From assembly GCA_026398875.1 (NCBI GenBank), contig JAPLSB010000002.1:1-64000 (forward strand): a stretch of DNA of 64,000 bases. The letters are read 5' to 3'. The notes beneath the pieces were generated by a model. The model was not told the DNA's origin and ran no database searches. It saw only the letters and a program-made list of their open reading frames with translations. Positions 1 through 7,268 of this stretch are shown here, in pieces (position 1 is the first letter of the stretch; every line of letters starts with the position of its first letter). Made by a program: the position numbers and the translations under genes. This DNA comes from Gammaproteobacteria bacterium (GTDB lineage: Bacteria; Pseudomonadota; Gammaproteobacteria; Nevskiales; Nevskiaceae).

Positions 1-210
1 GACATCTCGCACCTCACGGCCGACCTCGTCGCGGCATTCAAAGTATTTGGCGCTGTAGAAGGCCCCTTTTACGCTGTGGAAGACGGTGAGATTCTCCGTA
101 TCTATCGTGAAAGTGTTCATCTATCGAACCCTGATTTGCGCTTGAGGCTATCTGCGGTCCAACAAGGCGTTCAAGCCGACAGCCCCGCCTCCGGCGGATC
201 CGCGGCTTAA
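1..210 (+). CDS. Cassette ORF, 3' part only, unknown function
   Basis: An open frame runs from base 1 through 69 codons to TAA at 208-210; the start lies left of the window. The product contains DLVAAFKVFGAVEGPFYAVE, and its last codons read into the attC site, as cassette ORFs often do. Those attC-encoded residues (from about residue 54) are probably not part of any fold. I do not recognise the family. Being the only long frame in this cassette, on the same strand as the next cassette genes and directly upstream of attC, supports it as real. Confidence 0.55.
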   Translation, partial: DISHLTADLVAAFKVFGAVEGPFYAVEDGEILRIYRESVHLSNPDLRLRLSAVQQGVQADSPASGGSAA

Positions 211-224
211 CGCAGGCGTTGGGC
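157..224 (+). other. attC recombination site 1 (68 bp)
   Basis: Inverse core GTCCAAC at 157-163 and core GTTGGGC at 218-224 bound an imperfect palindrome. Inner arms GGCGTTCAAGCCG and CGGCTTAACGC pair with a single unpaired base (TTCAAG against TTAAG), the extrahelical-base arrangement that integron integrase uses for strand choice. The centre is GC-rich. Confidence 0.85.
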
Positions 225-232
225 GTAACAGC

Positions 233-574
233 ATGAACACCATCACGTTGTATAGACCCACGGGCCCTGAAGAGCTGGAACTGGTAAAACAGAGCGGCTA
301 CTTGCGTTGGCCGCCCCGTCTGCCAGAGCAGCCAATCTTCTATCCTGTAACAAACGAGCTATACGCCAGCGAAATTGCCCAGCGGTGGAACATTAAAGAC
401 AGCAAAGTTGGCTACGTCACCCGCTTTAACGTTCGCGCCGACTTCATGTCTCGCTACGAATTGCAAAAGGTCGGCGGCGCACACCATACAGAGTGGTGGG
501 TGCCAGCAGAGGAACTTGAGGCGCTCAACGACAACATCGTGGGCAAAATCGAGGTCGTCGGTGAGTATCGTTAG
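233..574 (+). CDS. Cassette-borne conserved small protein (often labelled ADP-ribosylation/crystallin J1)
   Basis: The protein is 113 aa. The ATG sits 9 bp after the attC core, the usual place for a cassette ORF. The N-terminal block LYRPTGPEELELVKQSGY and the following PPRLPEQPIFYPV are recognisable from a widespread family of about 110 aa that is commonly, and without biochemical support that I know of, labelled ADP-ribosylation/crystallin J1. The family is frequent in integron cassettes and scattered bacterial genomes. There is no signal peptide or membrane segment. The stop lies 6 bp before the next attC inverse core, so it fills its cassette cleanly. Function is unknown. Transcription probably depends on an upstream integron promoter outside the window. 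Confidence 0.85.
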   Translation: MNTITLYRPTGPEELELVKQSGYLRWPPRLPEQPIFYPVTNELYASEIAQRWNIKDSKVGYVTRFNVRADFMSRYELQKVGGAHHTEWWVPAEELEALNDNIVGKIEVVGEYR

Positions 575-580
575 CGCTTG

Positions 581-639
581 GCCCAACATGGCATTCAAGC
601 GGACGGACTACGCCCGCCACTTAATTTAGGCGTTAGAGC
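581..639 (+). other. attC recombination site 2 (about 59 bp)
   Basis: Inverse core GCCCAAC at 581-587, then CATTCAAGCGGACGG, a short loop, CGCCCGCCACTTAAT and the core GTTAGAG(C) at 632-639. The TTCAAG/CTTAA extrahelical base is present again. The two inner arms match those of the site at 1111-1170 almost exactly, so the two sites belong to one attC type. Confidence 0.85.
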
Positions 640-651
640 CTTAAAAAGATC

Positions 652-1155
652 ATGCCCAAGCTGCGAGCACTTAAAGGCGTGGCATCGACGTTGGCAACCA
701 TGTTTGTAAGCCGAAATAACGATGCAGATGGCTATTGGGGTATTGGAAAGTTATGCAGCGCTGCCGCATCGCGCGGACATGACGAAATAGAGATAGATCT
801 TTTGGCTAACCCGGCAGATTGGCGGCAGGTCGACGACCTGAGCATTGTCCATTCACACTACGCATCCGAACTCACTAAGCAACTTCGCAGCGCACATGTA
901 GGAGACAAAAAGCTGAAAAGCGCAGTCATCAAGGTTCGTTTTGGAGTGCCGAACGAACTGCTAAAACGATACGAGCGCTTTGGCTACGGCGAGCCCGTTG
1001 AGTGCGTTGTGAAACTTCAAACCGAGGCTGGGCATGCTTGCGAGGCATCTGCGCGTTGCCGGGCAGCTCCTCACAATCCAGAGCATGAGAGCCGCAGGAA
1101 CGAGCGCATGGCTCTAACAAGTCATTCAAGCGGACGGGCTACGCCCGCCGCTTAA
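652..1155 (+). CDS. Cassette ORF, hypothetical protein
   Basis: The frame gives 167 aa, starting with ATG 13 bp after the attC core. The first 110 or so residues look like an ordinary soluble protein (MPKLRALKGVASTLATMF, then SRNNDADGYWGIGKLC). From about residue 135 the frame runs into low-complexity sequence, and its last dozen residues are encoded by the attC at 1111-1170 (stop 1153-1155). The terminal tail is thus unlikely to be conserved. The part with YWGIGKLC resembles hypothetical proteins I associate with cassettes, but I cannot name a function. No membrane segment or catalytic motif is visible. Confidence 0.65.
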   Translation: MPKLRALKGVASTLATMFVSRNNDADGYWGIGKLCSAAASRGHDEIEIDLLANPADWRQVDDLSIVHSHYASELTKQLRSAHVGDKKLKSAVIKVRFGVPNELLKRYERFGYGEPVECVVKLQTEAGHACEASARCRAAPHNPEHESRRNERMALTSHSSGRATPAA

Positions 1156-1170
1156 CTTGAGCGTTAGGGC
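1111..1170 (+). other. attC recombination site 3 (60 bp)
   Basis: Inverse core GCTCTAAC at 1111-1118 and core GTTAGGGC at 1163-1170. Inner arms CATTCAAGCGGACGGGC and GCCCGCCGCTTAAC pair with one extrahelical base. The inverse core is the exact complement of the core at 632-639 that opens the same cassette. Confidence 0.85.
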
Positions 1171-1178
1171 TTGTCGCT

Positions 1179-1535
1179 ATGAGTCGAGAAAGCCAAGCTC
1201 TACGGTGGTTGGCCGCGGCTGGATAATGCAACTTCGCAGCACTTGTTTACTTGCTACTGCACATGATGAAAGCGTCTGAGCCACCGTTGCTTGCTTTAGC
1301 GGGTAGCTCCGCGGTCGCGTTGTTTGGCTGCATGCTTTACTACACCTTCTGGGGCAAGGCGTTCCCGAACGTGCCAAGGTCGTCGGCTCGTCGGTTCATG
1401 AGGCCCTATATTCTTGGCGTAGCTGTAGCAGTATTGGTCATAACGTTGGTGTTCCTCCTGAATCTGCTGCATACGGATCCGGCGCAACCAGGAATAGCGA
1501 GCTTTGCGGCACACTCGGTCCAACGTGTCGCATGA
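1179..1535 (+). pseudogene. Cassette ORF for a small membrane protein, interrupted by a nonsense codon
   Basis: ATG at 1179 lies 9 bp after the attC core, exactly as in the first cassette. The frame reads MSRESQALRWLAAAG, meets TAA at 1224-1226, and then continues in the same frame as CNFAALVYLLLHMMK through to TGA at 1533-1535. Removing the stop would give about 118 aa with three hydrophobic segments: residues 17-28 (NFAALVYLLLH), about 37-53, and about 72-92 (ILGVAVAVLVITLVFLL). A shorter product could start at ATG 1263 or 1266, but neither has a clear ribosome site and both would lose the first helix. I read this as an inactivated cassette gene. A sequencing error at 1224-1226 would restore it. 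Confidence 0.6.
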
Positions 1536-1554
1536 AGCTGGCATACGGAGTTGC

Positions 1555-1660
1555 GCCCAACCCGGCGTTCAAGCGAGCACGTCAGGGCAGCGCAGCTTGT
1601 CCCTCATTTCGTTCTTCGCAGCGCCACACCGCAATGGCGTGCTACTTAACTCCATATAAA
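1555..1660 (+). other. Long, degenerate attC site (4)
   Basis: Inverse core GCCCAAC at 1555-1561 is followed by GGCGTTCAAGCGAGCAC; about 65 bp later GTGCTACTTAACTCC pairs with it, again with the extra C of TTCAAG unpaired. The expected GTTRRRY core after the right arm is absent: the sequence is CCATATAAAGC. The long central region gives a site larger than 100 bp. Loss of the core would stop recombination here, which fits the end of a decayed array. Confidence 0.55.
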
Positions 1661-1668
1661 GCGCAGCA

Positions 1669-1866
1669 ATACGTACTCTCTGGAGAGTAGTTTTCTCGCT
1701 CTACGCAGCACTGTTTACCCTGTCGGCCGCATGGGCTTGGTTTGCTGCAATTGAACTTCAATATCCAACGGAAGAGCATTTGCTGCCTCAATTCGCGATC
1801 GGGTTTGTGACGTTCCCAAACTCAATGCATATGGCGCTTGTTCCAATGCCTTCAAGTGAGGATTAA
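1669..1866 (+). pseudogene. Remnant of a cassette membrane-protein gene with a lost start codon
   Basis: An open frame of 65 codons ends at TAA 1864-1866. It starts in ATA CGT ACT CTC TGG; the ATA at 1669-1671 stands where ATG would be expected directly after the decayed attC. The product would be (M)RTLWRVVFSLYAALFTLSAAW and then WFAAIELQYPTEEHLLPQ, so one or two membrane helices with a conserved-looking loop. It resembles small membrane proteins carried by cassettes, but I cannot name the family. With no other start codon in a suitable place I call it a pseudogene. Confidence 0.45.
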
Positions 1867-2327
1867 AGAAGCTAGGGTGAATTAACGACCTGTCCCGGTC
1901 TCCAATCCATTCGCCCGCGCGTAGTTCATGGCGTCTTGTGACTTCGCATTGCGAATCCATTGCAACGAGGCCACTCATGAAACACACGACGCTGTCGGCG
2001 CGACGTGCCGAGTACGCATTGCGCGAATCAGCCGAAGCGAAGTGGCCCGGAAAGAGTGCAGCGCGTTCCGGGCCGGACCGCCTCCGGCGTTGATGACGTC
2101 CGGATTTCCCTTCGCCAAGCTCAGGCTGCATCGATCGGTTCTTGTTGTGTTGACGATGTTACGTTAATACGGTCTACTCGACTCGCCAGCGGCGTTGTGA
2201 GCCGGCGATCGAAGCCGGAGCGTCGCTTCCGCTGCGTCACGGCAGCATGCGTGCACGCGTCGACGAATGATGACGTTGTCGAACCTGCCGGCGCGGACAT
2301 ACCTAAAACAATGAAGGGGAAAGATCG
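1867..2327. other. Gene-free stretch between cassette remnants and chromosome
   Basis: 461 bp with no convincing coding frame on either strand; the minus-strand frame across 1715-2131 has a random-looking arginine-rich composition. There is no attC core, tRNA or clear terminator. The only signal is the ribosome-binding site AAGGGGAAAG just before the ATG at 2328. Probably decayed cassette material joined to the promoter region of the next gene. Confidence 0.5.
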
Positions 2328-2834
2328 ATGAGTCAGGAGTCGTGGGTGGTTGCGGGCAAAGGGTTTTCGGATCGAATCAGCGGCAAGCTGCTGACCCACT
2401 GCTTCATCATGATGTTTCTCGGTTTCATGGGCGGCTTCGTCTGGCTGATTGCCTTGGCCGGCAACGTTTTCCACATCGTGCCGCTGCCGCGCTTCGAGAT
2501 CATCGTGCCGGACCAGCGGGAGCTGCTGCGCAACGTGCATGTCGGCACCATCCTGAATTCGATCTACGTGATGGCGATGGTGGCCTTGAGCGGGCGGCTG
2601 AATTTCAGCGTGCGGCAGGCGAAGTGGGTGTACTACTGGGCCATCGTGCTGCTGTGGGGAAACATGATTGGCTACTCGACGGCGGTCTACGCACCGGAAC
2701 GTGGCCTGCAGCCGATCGGCGACTGGCCGAACCTGGTGTCGTACGGCACGTTCTACATTGCCGTCGTGGCCGCCACGATCACCACCGGCATCTGTCTGTA
2801 CAGCGCTATTCGCGCCGGGCGCAGCAGCGGTTGA
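2328..2834 (+). CDS. Four-helix membrane protein resembling styrene oxide isomerase
   Basis: 168 aa with hydrophobic segments at about 24-47, 72-88, 100-118 and 138-160. Size and topology match styrene oxide isomerase (StyC, about 169 aa), a membrane enzyme that turns epoxides into aldehydes. The block NVHVGTILN places His71 and Asn77 six residues apart, with Tyr116 45 residues after the His; from memory, the heme-ligating His58 and active-site Asn64 and Tyr103 of StyC have the same spacing. Otherwise sequence likeness is weak and no styAB genes are nearby, so the substrate is unknown. The start is supported by AAGGGGAAAGATCG before ATG. It stands alone, with the integron to its left and a convergent phoQ to its right. 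Confidence 0.6.
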   Translation: MSQESWVVAGKGFSDRISGKLLTHCFIMMFLGFMGGFVWLIALAGNVFHIVPLPRFEIIVPDQRELLRNVHVGTILNSIYVMAMVALSGRLNFSVRQAKWVYYWAIVLLWGNMIGYSTAVYAPERGLQPIGDWPNLVSYGTFYIAVVAATITTGICLYSAIRAGRSSG

Positions 2835-2842
2835 TGTCAGGC

Positions 2843-2872
2843 GGGACGCGGCGGGCTACGGTGCCGCGTCCC
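2843..2872. terminator. Hairpin between convergent genes
   Basis: A perfect 10-bp stem, GGGACGCGGC at 2843-2852 and GCCGCGTCCC at 2863-2872, with a 10-base loop, lies between the stop at 2834 and the convergent phoQ stop at 2875. There is no T-tract, so termination strength is uncertain. Confidence 0.45.
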
Positions 2873-2874
2873 GG

Positions 2875-4239
2875 TCAGACCGATAACGATACCGTTACTC
2901 GCGCGCCGCCCAGGCCGCCATCCGCCCGCGACAGTTCGACACTGCCGTCGTAGACCTTGACCAGTTCTGCGACGGCGCCCAAGCCGATGCCCTGACCGGG
3001 CGCGATGCTGTCGGCGCGGACGCCGCGGCTGAGCAGCTTGTCGGCGTCTTCTGGGAAGCCGGGGCCGTCATCGTCGATCACCAGCACCAGCATCCGGTTG
3101 CGGATGTCGGCGCGTGCGTGGACCGCGGTCCGTGCCCATTTCGCGGCGTTGTCCAGCAGGTTGCCGAGCAGCTCGTACAGATCGCCCTCGTCGGCGCGGG
3201 CCTTGAGGCTGTCGGCGATGTCGATGGCGAAGCGAAGCTGCTTGGCGGCATAGACCTTGGTCAGCGCGCCGACGATCTTGTCGGTCAGCGGCTTGAGCTT
3301 CACCGGCTCGGCCAGCGTGCGGCGTCCGGCTGCCGCAGCCTTGCGCAACTGATGGTGCGTGATCTGCTGCATGCGGTCGACCGGGTCGCTCATGCGGTCG
3401 CGGGCGTCTGCAGGCAGCGTGTCGTCCTCAACGACGCCGCGCAGTACCGCCAGCGGTGTCTTCAGCGAATGGGCGAGGTCGTCGAGTGCGTTGCGGTAGC
3501 GCTGCTGCTGGTTGCGCTCGGCGGTGATCATGGTGTTCAGGCCTTCGGCCAGCGGCGTGAGTTCGGTCGGATAGCCGGCTTCGATGCGTGACTGCTGACC
3601 GGATTCGACATTGCGCAGCTCGCGCACCAGCTTGCGCAACGGCGACAGCCCCCAGCTCAGCACGATGAGCTGCACCGCGATCAGCGCGGCAGCGGCGCCG
3701 CCCAGCCAGGTCCACAGCACGCGCCGGAAAGCCTTGAGCTGAGCGAGGTATTCGGTCTTGTCTTCCATGACGGCGACCGTGTAGCGCGTCTGCTTCTTGC
3801 GCCCGCCGCCGAACAGCCGCAAACCGCCGGTTTCGGATACCCAGCGCACGCCGTAGGTCATCGCGAAGCGGTCGTCGAGATCGTTGAACAGGCTGGCGCC
3901 GACTTCCGGGGCCAGCAGTTCTGGAACATCGCCGGCAAAGCTCGGGCTGCGCCAGATGACCTTGCCGCGCTCGTTGAAGATCAGTGCTTCCAGTCCGGAC
4001 TGCACGCGGCCCAGTCGCGGGTCGGGCAGGGAGCCGGTGTTGATCCGCACGCCGCCGTTGTCCTCGAATTCGGCGGCGCCCAGCAGCGCGAAGATCAGCC
4101 CCTGCTGACGGTCCTGCTGCGCTTGCAGGCTGCTGCTGCGGAACGCCTGATCAAGCCCGGCGCCACACAGCAGCATGAACACCACCAGCACCAGCGTGAC
4201 GACCAGCAGCAGACGGGTGCGCAGCGATTTCATCGGCAA
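2875..4239 (-). CDS. phoQ: PhoQ-type sensor histidine kinase
   Basis: 454 aa inner-membrane sensor. Membrane helix 1 is at about 8-28, a periplasmic sensor region follows, helix 2 is at about 176-197, then HAMP, HisKA and HATPase. The H-box LDDLAHSLKTPLAVLRG has the AHxLKTPL form of PhoQ-like kinases; the N-box is NLLDNAAKWA; G-boxes are DDDGPGFP and GQGIGLGA. It should phosphorylate the PhoP-type regulator encoded 19 bp upstream in the same operon. PhoQ proteins commonly respond to divalent cations, acid or cationic peptides; the ligand here cannot be read from sequence. Family assignment is firm; the name rests on overall similarity and the phoP-phoQ order. Confidence 0.88.
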   Translation of the reverse strand: MPMKSLRTRLLLVVTLVLVVFMLLCGAGLDQAFRSSSLQAQQDRQQGLIFALLGAAEFEDNGGVRINTGSLPDPRLGRVQSGLEALIFNERGKVIWRSPSFAGDVPELLAPEVGASLFNDLDDRFAMTYGVRWVSETGGLRLFGGGRKKQTRYTVAVMEDKTEYLAQLKAFRRVLWTWLGGAAAALIAVQLIVLSWGLSPLRKLVRELRNVESGQQSRIEAGYPTELTPLAEGLNTMITAERNQQQRYRNALDDLAHSLKTPLAVLRGVVEDDTLPADARDRMSDPVDRMQQITHHQLRKAAAAGRRTLAEPVKLKPLTDKIVGALTKVYAAKQLRFAIDIADSLKARADEGDLYELLGNLLDNAAKWARTAVHARADIRNRMLVLVIDDDGPGFPEDADKLLSRGVRADSIAPGQGIGLGAVAELVKVYDGSVELSRADGGLGGARVTVSLSV

Positions 4240-4258
4240 AGCGCGTCGGCTGTGGCGT

Positions 4259-4936
4259 TCACGCCCTCGGCAACGTCCAGCGGTAGCCGCTGCCGCGCTG
4301 GGTGGTGATCGGATTCAGCGTGCTGTCCGGGTCGAGCTTGGTGCGCAGCCGCCGGATGAATACCTCGATGACGTTGGAGTCGCGCTCCTCGTCCTCGCTG
4401 TACAGGTGCTCGGTCAGCGTCGATTTCGACACCACTTCGCCGGCGTGCATCACCAGGTATTCGAGCAGGCGGTATTCGTAGGCCGTCAGTTCGACCGCGT
4501 TGCCGTGCAGGCTGACGGTCTTGGCGGCGGTGTTCAGGATGATCGGCCCGGATTCTAGCTGCGAGGTGCTCCAGCCGCCGCTGCGACGCACCAGCGCGCG
4601 GGCGCGAGCCAGCAGTTCTTCCTTGTGGAACGGCTTGACGAGGTAGTCATCGGCACCGGCTTCCAGTCCTTCGACCTTGCTTTGCCAGCCATCGCGGGCG
4701 GTCAGGATCAGGATCGGGTAATTGCGGCCAGCCTTGCGCACCGCCTTGATGATGGCGATACCCGGCGTCTTCGGCAGGCCGAGATCGATGATCGCCAGAT
4801 CAACCGGATACTCGACCGCCATGTACTGGCCCTGCTCGCCATCGGCGGCCATGTCGACGATGTAGCCCTCGTCCGCCAGATGACGGCAGACCAGGTCGCG
4901 CAGGGCGGGATCATCCTCTACGACGAGTGCGCGCAT
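4259..4936 (-). CDS. phoP: PhoP-type OmpR-family response regulator
   Basis: 225 aa. The receiver domain (1-115) has the acidic pocket E7/D8/D9, phospho-acceptor D51 (IIDLGLP), T79 and K101 (KPF). The winged-helix DNA-binding domain is at about 125-223, with VIEVFIRRLRTKL and the C-terminal RGSGYRW typical of OmpR/PhoP regulators. The sequence KTPGIAIIKAVR after D51 is close to PhoP proteins of Xanthomonadales. The start ATG at 4936 begins directly with the beta-1 strand. It lies 32 bp after the PepSY-protein gene and 19 bp before phoQ, so all three are probably co-transcribed and autoregulated, as is usual for this pair. Confidence 0.92.
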   Translation of the reverse strand: MRALVVEDDPALRDLVCRHLADEGYIVDMAADGEQGQYMAVEYPVDLAIIDLGLPKTPGIAIIKAVRKAGRNYPILILTARDGWQSKVEGLEAGADDYLVKPFHKEELLARARALVRRSGGWSTSQLESGPIILNTAAKTVSLHGNAVELTAYEYRLLEYLVMHAGEVVSKSTLTEHLYSEDEERDSNVIEVFIRRLRTKLDPDSTLNPITTQRGSGYRWTLPRA

Positions 4937-4968
4937 CTACGGCTCCGATCAGTGATGGTGCAGCAAGC

Positions 4969-5268
4969 TTACTGGACGTAGACGACGCGAACTTCGCCAT
5001 TGCGCAGCAGCTTGACCCGGTAGCCGCTGCCGCTCGGTTCGACCGACAGCACGCGGCCGCCACCGTTCTCGCGCTGGGCGCGCTTGGCGGCTTCGTTCGG
5101 GCTCAAGCCGCCACGAGGGGAGTCGTCGCGGTCGTCGAACTCGCGTCCGCCATTCAGGAACTGCGTTTCGAGGCCGAACGTGCCGCCGCCACGACGGTCC
5201 GCCAGTGCCTGCTGGCTGGACGCCAGCAGGCTTGCAGCGATGACGATCATGGTGAGGACGGCGCGCAT
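4969..5268 (-). CDS. Secreted PepSY-like protein preceding phoPQ
   Basis: 99 aa with a signal peptide (residues 1-23, cleavage after ALA). The C-terminal half (SPNEAAKRAQRENGGGRVLS followed by YRVKLLRNGEVRVVYV) has the helix-strand-strand pattern of a single PepSY domain. Small periplasmic PepSY proteins are commonly encoded next to phoPQ-like systems, where some modulate the sensor's periplasmic part; that role is inferred from position here. The gap to phoP is 32 bp, so it is the first gene of the operon. Confidence 0.75.
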   Translation of the reverse strand: MRAVLTMIVIAASLLASSQQALADRRGGGTFGLETQFLNGGREFDDRDDSPRGGLSPNEAAKRAQRENGGGRVLSVEPSGSGYRVKLLRNGEVRVVYVQ

Positions 5269-5312
5269 CTGGGGCTCTCCGCAGGCTTGGGTGGTGATCG
5301 GACGATCGATGT

Positions 5313-5858
5313 TCAGTAGTCGGCCGGGCTGACGTTGACGTTCACTGCCAGGTGGTCACCCGGGTCATACGGCAGCCGCGTGTCATAGATGCGGCCGTGG
5401 TAGCGGTAACGCACGTCGTAGCCATCGATGCGCTGTTCGTAACGGGTTTCATCGACCGTGCGGCAGCGCTGTTCATAGCCATACGACGGCTCGCGATAGC
5501 CACGGCCGCTGTTGCGGCCGATGCTGGCACCGGCGCTGGCGCCGACCACGGCACCGGCGGCGGTCGCCACCGCGCGGCCCGAACCCTGGCCGAAGCGGTT
5601 GCCGACCACGCCACCGACCACGGCACCCAGCACGGCACCGACGCCGCCGCCGTCATAGCCCCGGTAGCCGTCGTCGTAGACGACGCGTTCCTGGAAGCAC
5701 TCCTCGCGCGGCACCGAAACGCGCACGTCGGTGTAGATCGGACGGCTGCTGATCACGTCGGCGTAGTCGGTATCGTCGTGGCGACGGCCAGCCTGCGCGG
5801 TGGCAGACGTGCCAAGCACGGCGACGGCGGTCAACAGGGAAGTGAGCTGGGCGTTCAT
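5313..5858 (-). CDS. Glycine-zipper 2TM-domain envelope protein
   Basis: 181 aa from the preferred ATG at 5858, which has GAGGAAC upstream and starts a normal signal peptide (MNAQLTSLLTAVAVLG to ATAQA). A longer frame opens at 5900 but adds a hydrophilic, non-conserved leader. The centre carries a double glycine zipper (VLGAVVGGVVGNRFGQGSG, then AGAVVGASAGASIG), the 17-kDa-antigen/2TM motif of outer-membrane-associated proteins. The C-terminal part is rich in Tyr and Arg with two Cys (CFQERVVYD, RCRTVDE). A structural or stress role in the envelope is likely; no specific function is known. It lies 45 bp upstream of the PepSY gene on the same strand. Confidence 0.75.
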   Translation of the reverse strand: MNAQLTSLLTAVAVLGTSATAQAGRRHDDTDYADVISSRPIYTDVRVSVPREECFQERVVYDDGYRGYDGGGVGAVLGAVVGGVVGNRFGQGSGRAVATAAGAVVGASAGASIGRNSGRGYREPSYGYEQRCRTVDETRYEQRIDGYDVRYRYHGRIYDTRLPYDPGDHLAVNVNVSPADY

Positions 5859-5981
5859 CGCGAGGTTCCTCGTATGGGCGTGCGGTGGTTGGGTTTGCAC
5901 GCTGCGAGGGCAAGACTACGCAAGCTTCCTGAATTGAGACTGAACTGCTGACCGGAATTATCGATGACCCGAAGCAGCGGC

Positions 5982-7268
5982 TCAATCCTGATCGATTCGC
6001 GAAACGTCCCGGGTTTCCGGCAGCCGCAGGTAGACCAGCAGCGACACGCCGATCATCGCCGCCACGTAGACATAGAAGCCAGATTCATGCCCGGCCTTCT
6101 TGAACCAAAACGCGAGGTATTCGGCGGTGCCGCCGAACAGCGACACCGTCAGCGCGTACGGCAGACCAACGCCAAGGGCCCGTACTGCCACTGGAAACAG
6201 CTCTGCCTTGACCACGGCGTTGACCGCCGTGTAACCGCTGATCACCACCAGCCCGGCCAGCATCAGCCCGAACGCGGCATAGGGATCCCGCACGGTGGCC
6301 AGCAGCGACAGCATGGGTACCGTGCCGATGGCGCCACCTAGGCCAAAAAAGATCAGCAGCGGCTTGCGGCCGATGCGGTCCGACAGCGCGCCGAACAGCG
6401 GCTGCAGCAGCATGTAGACGAACAGCGCGGCGGCCGAGATCAGCGTGGCGTCATCCTTCGAGAAGCCGGCCGTGTTGACCATGAACTTCTGCATGTAGGT
6501 CGTGCAGGTGTAGAAGGCCAGCGTGCCGCCGAGCGTCATGCCGACCACGGTCGCGACCTGGCGCGGGTGCTCGCGCAGCAGCGTCCGCAGCGGCGAACGC
6601 TCGGGAGCGGCCTGCTTCGCGAAGCTTTCGGTTTCGTGCAGGCCGCGCCGCAGCCACAGGGCTGCCAGCGCCAGCAGGCCGCCAACCGCGAACGGAATGC
6701 GCCAGCCCCAGTCGTCGAGCTGCTGCGGCGTCAGCAGCCAGCGCTGCAGCACGATCAGCAATGCCAGCGCGCTGAGCTGGCCGAGAATCAAGGTGACGTA
6801 CTGAAAGCTCGACCAGAAGCCGCGGTGCTCGCGGCTGGCCACTTCGCTGAGGTAGGTCGCCGAAATGCCGTACTCGCCGCCCAGGCTCAGGCCCTGCAGC
6901 AGCCGGCAGGCGATCAGGATGATCGGCGCGGCAACGCCGATCTCGGCATAGCCCGGCGTGATCGCGATGGTCAGCGAGCCGGCGCACATCATCAGCACCG
7001 ATAGCAACATCGCTGCGCGCCGGCCCTTGCGGTCGGCGAGGCTGCCCATCAGCCAGCCGCCGATCGGCCGCATGAAAAAGCCAAGTGCGAACACGCCTGC
7101 CGTGTTCAGCAGTTGCGCGGTCGGACTGCTGCCGGGGAAGAACGCTTTCGAGAAGTACAGCGCGAATGCCGAATAGGCATACCAGTCGTAGTACTCGACG
7201 AGATTGCCGATCGAGCCGCTGAAGATCGCGCGGAAGCGCGCACGCGGCGTCATCGGCGCCGCGTTCAT
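5982..7268 (-). CDS. MFS transporter of the metabolite:H+ symporter (KgtP-like) type
   Basis: 428 aa, about 12 membrane helices. The N-terminal IGNLVEYYDWYAYSAFALYF and the repeated loop motifs GSLADRKGRR and ALSDRIGRK are hallmarks of the MHS family of proton symporters for dicarboxylates, alpha-ketoglutarate and related anions. The start ATG at 7268 overlaps the stop of the upstream atoE gene by 4 bp (ATGA), so the two are translationally coupled; an in-frame extension further upstream lies wholly inside atoE and is not real. Pairing with a short-chain fatty-acid transporter suggests carboxylate uptake, but the substrate is not determined by sequence. Confidence 0.85.
   Translation of the reverse strand: MNAAPMTPRARFRAIFSGSIGNLVEYYDWYAYSAFALYFSKAFFPGSSPTAQLLNTAGVFALGFFMRPIGGWLMGSLADRKGRRAAMLLSVLMMCAGSLTIAITPGYAEIGVAAPIILIACRLLQGLSLGGEYGISATYLSEVASREHRGFWSSFQYVTLILGQLSALALLIVLQRWLLTPQQLDDWGWRIPFAVGGLLALAALWLRRGLHETESFAKQAAPERSPLRTLLREHPRQVATVVGMTLGGTLAFYTCTTYMQKFMVNTAGFSKDDATLISAAALFVYMLLQPLFGALSDRIGRKPLLIFFGLGGAIGTVPMLSLLATVRDPYAAFGLMLAGLVVISGYTAVNAVVKAELFPVAVRALGVGLPYALTVSLFGGTAEYLAFWFKKAGHESGFYVYVAAMIGVSLLVYLRLPETRDVSRIDQD

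Larger units (their letters stand above)
1..1866 (+). mobile_element. Distal end of an integron gene-cassette array
   Basis: Short ORFs on the plus strand alternate with attC-like sites at 157-224, 581-639, 1111-1170 and a decayed one from 1555. Each cassette starts with TTRRR(Y) just after the G of the core site, and the inverse core site at its far end is complementary to that same cassette's own leading core: GTTGGGC at 218 matches GCCCAAC at 581, and GTTAGAGC at 632 matches GCTCTAAC at 1111. This is what excision as a circle predicts. Cassette boundaries are about 219-632 and 633-1163, then a decayed stretch. The integrase and attI should lie upstream of position 1 and are not seen. A mobile integron and a sedentary chromosomal one cannot be told apart from this piece. 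Confidence 0.85.

Noticed and set aside
1715..2131. Minus-strand 138-codon ORF in the cassette remnant region
   Set aside because: Random-looking arginine-rich composition, no ribosome site, opposite orientation to the cassettes, and overlap with a more protein-like plus-strand frame.
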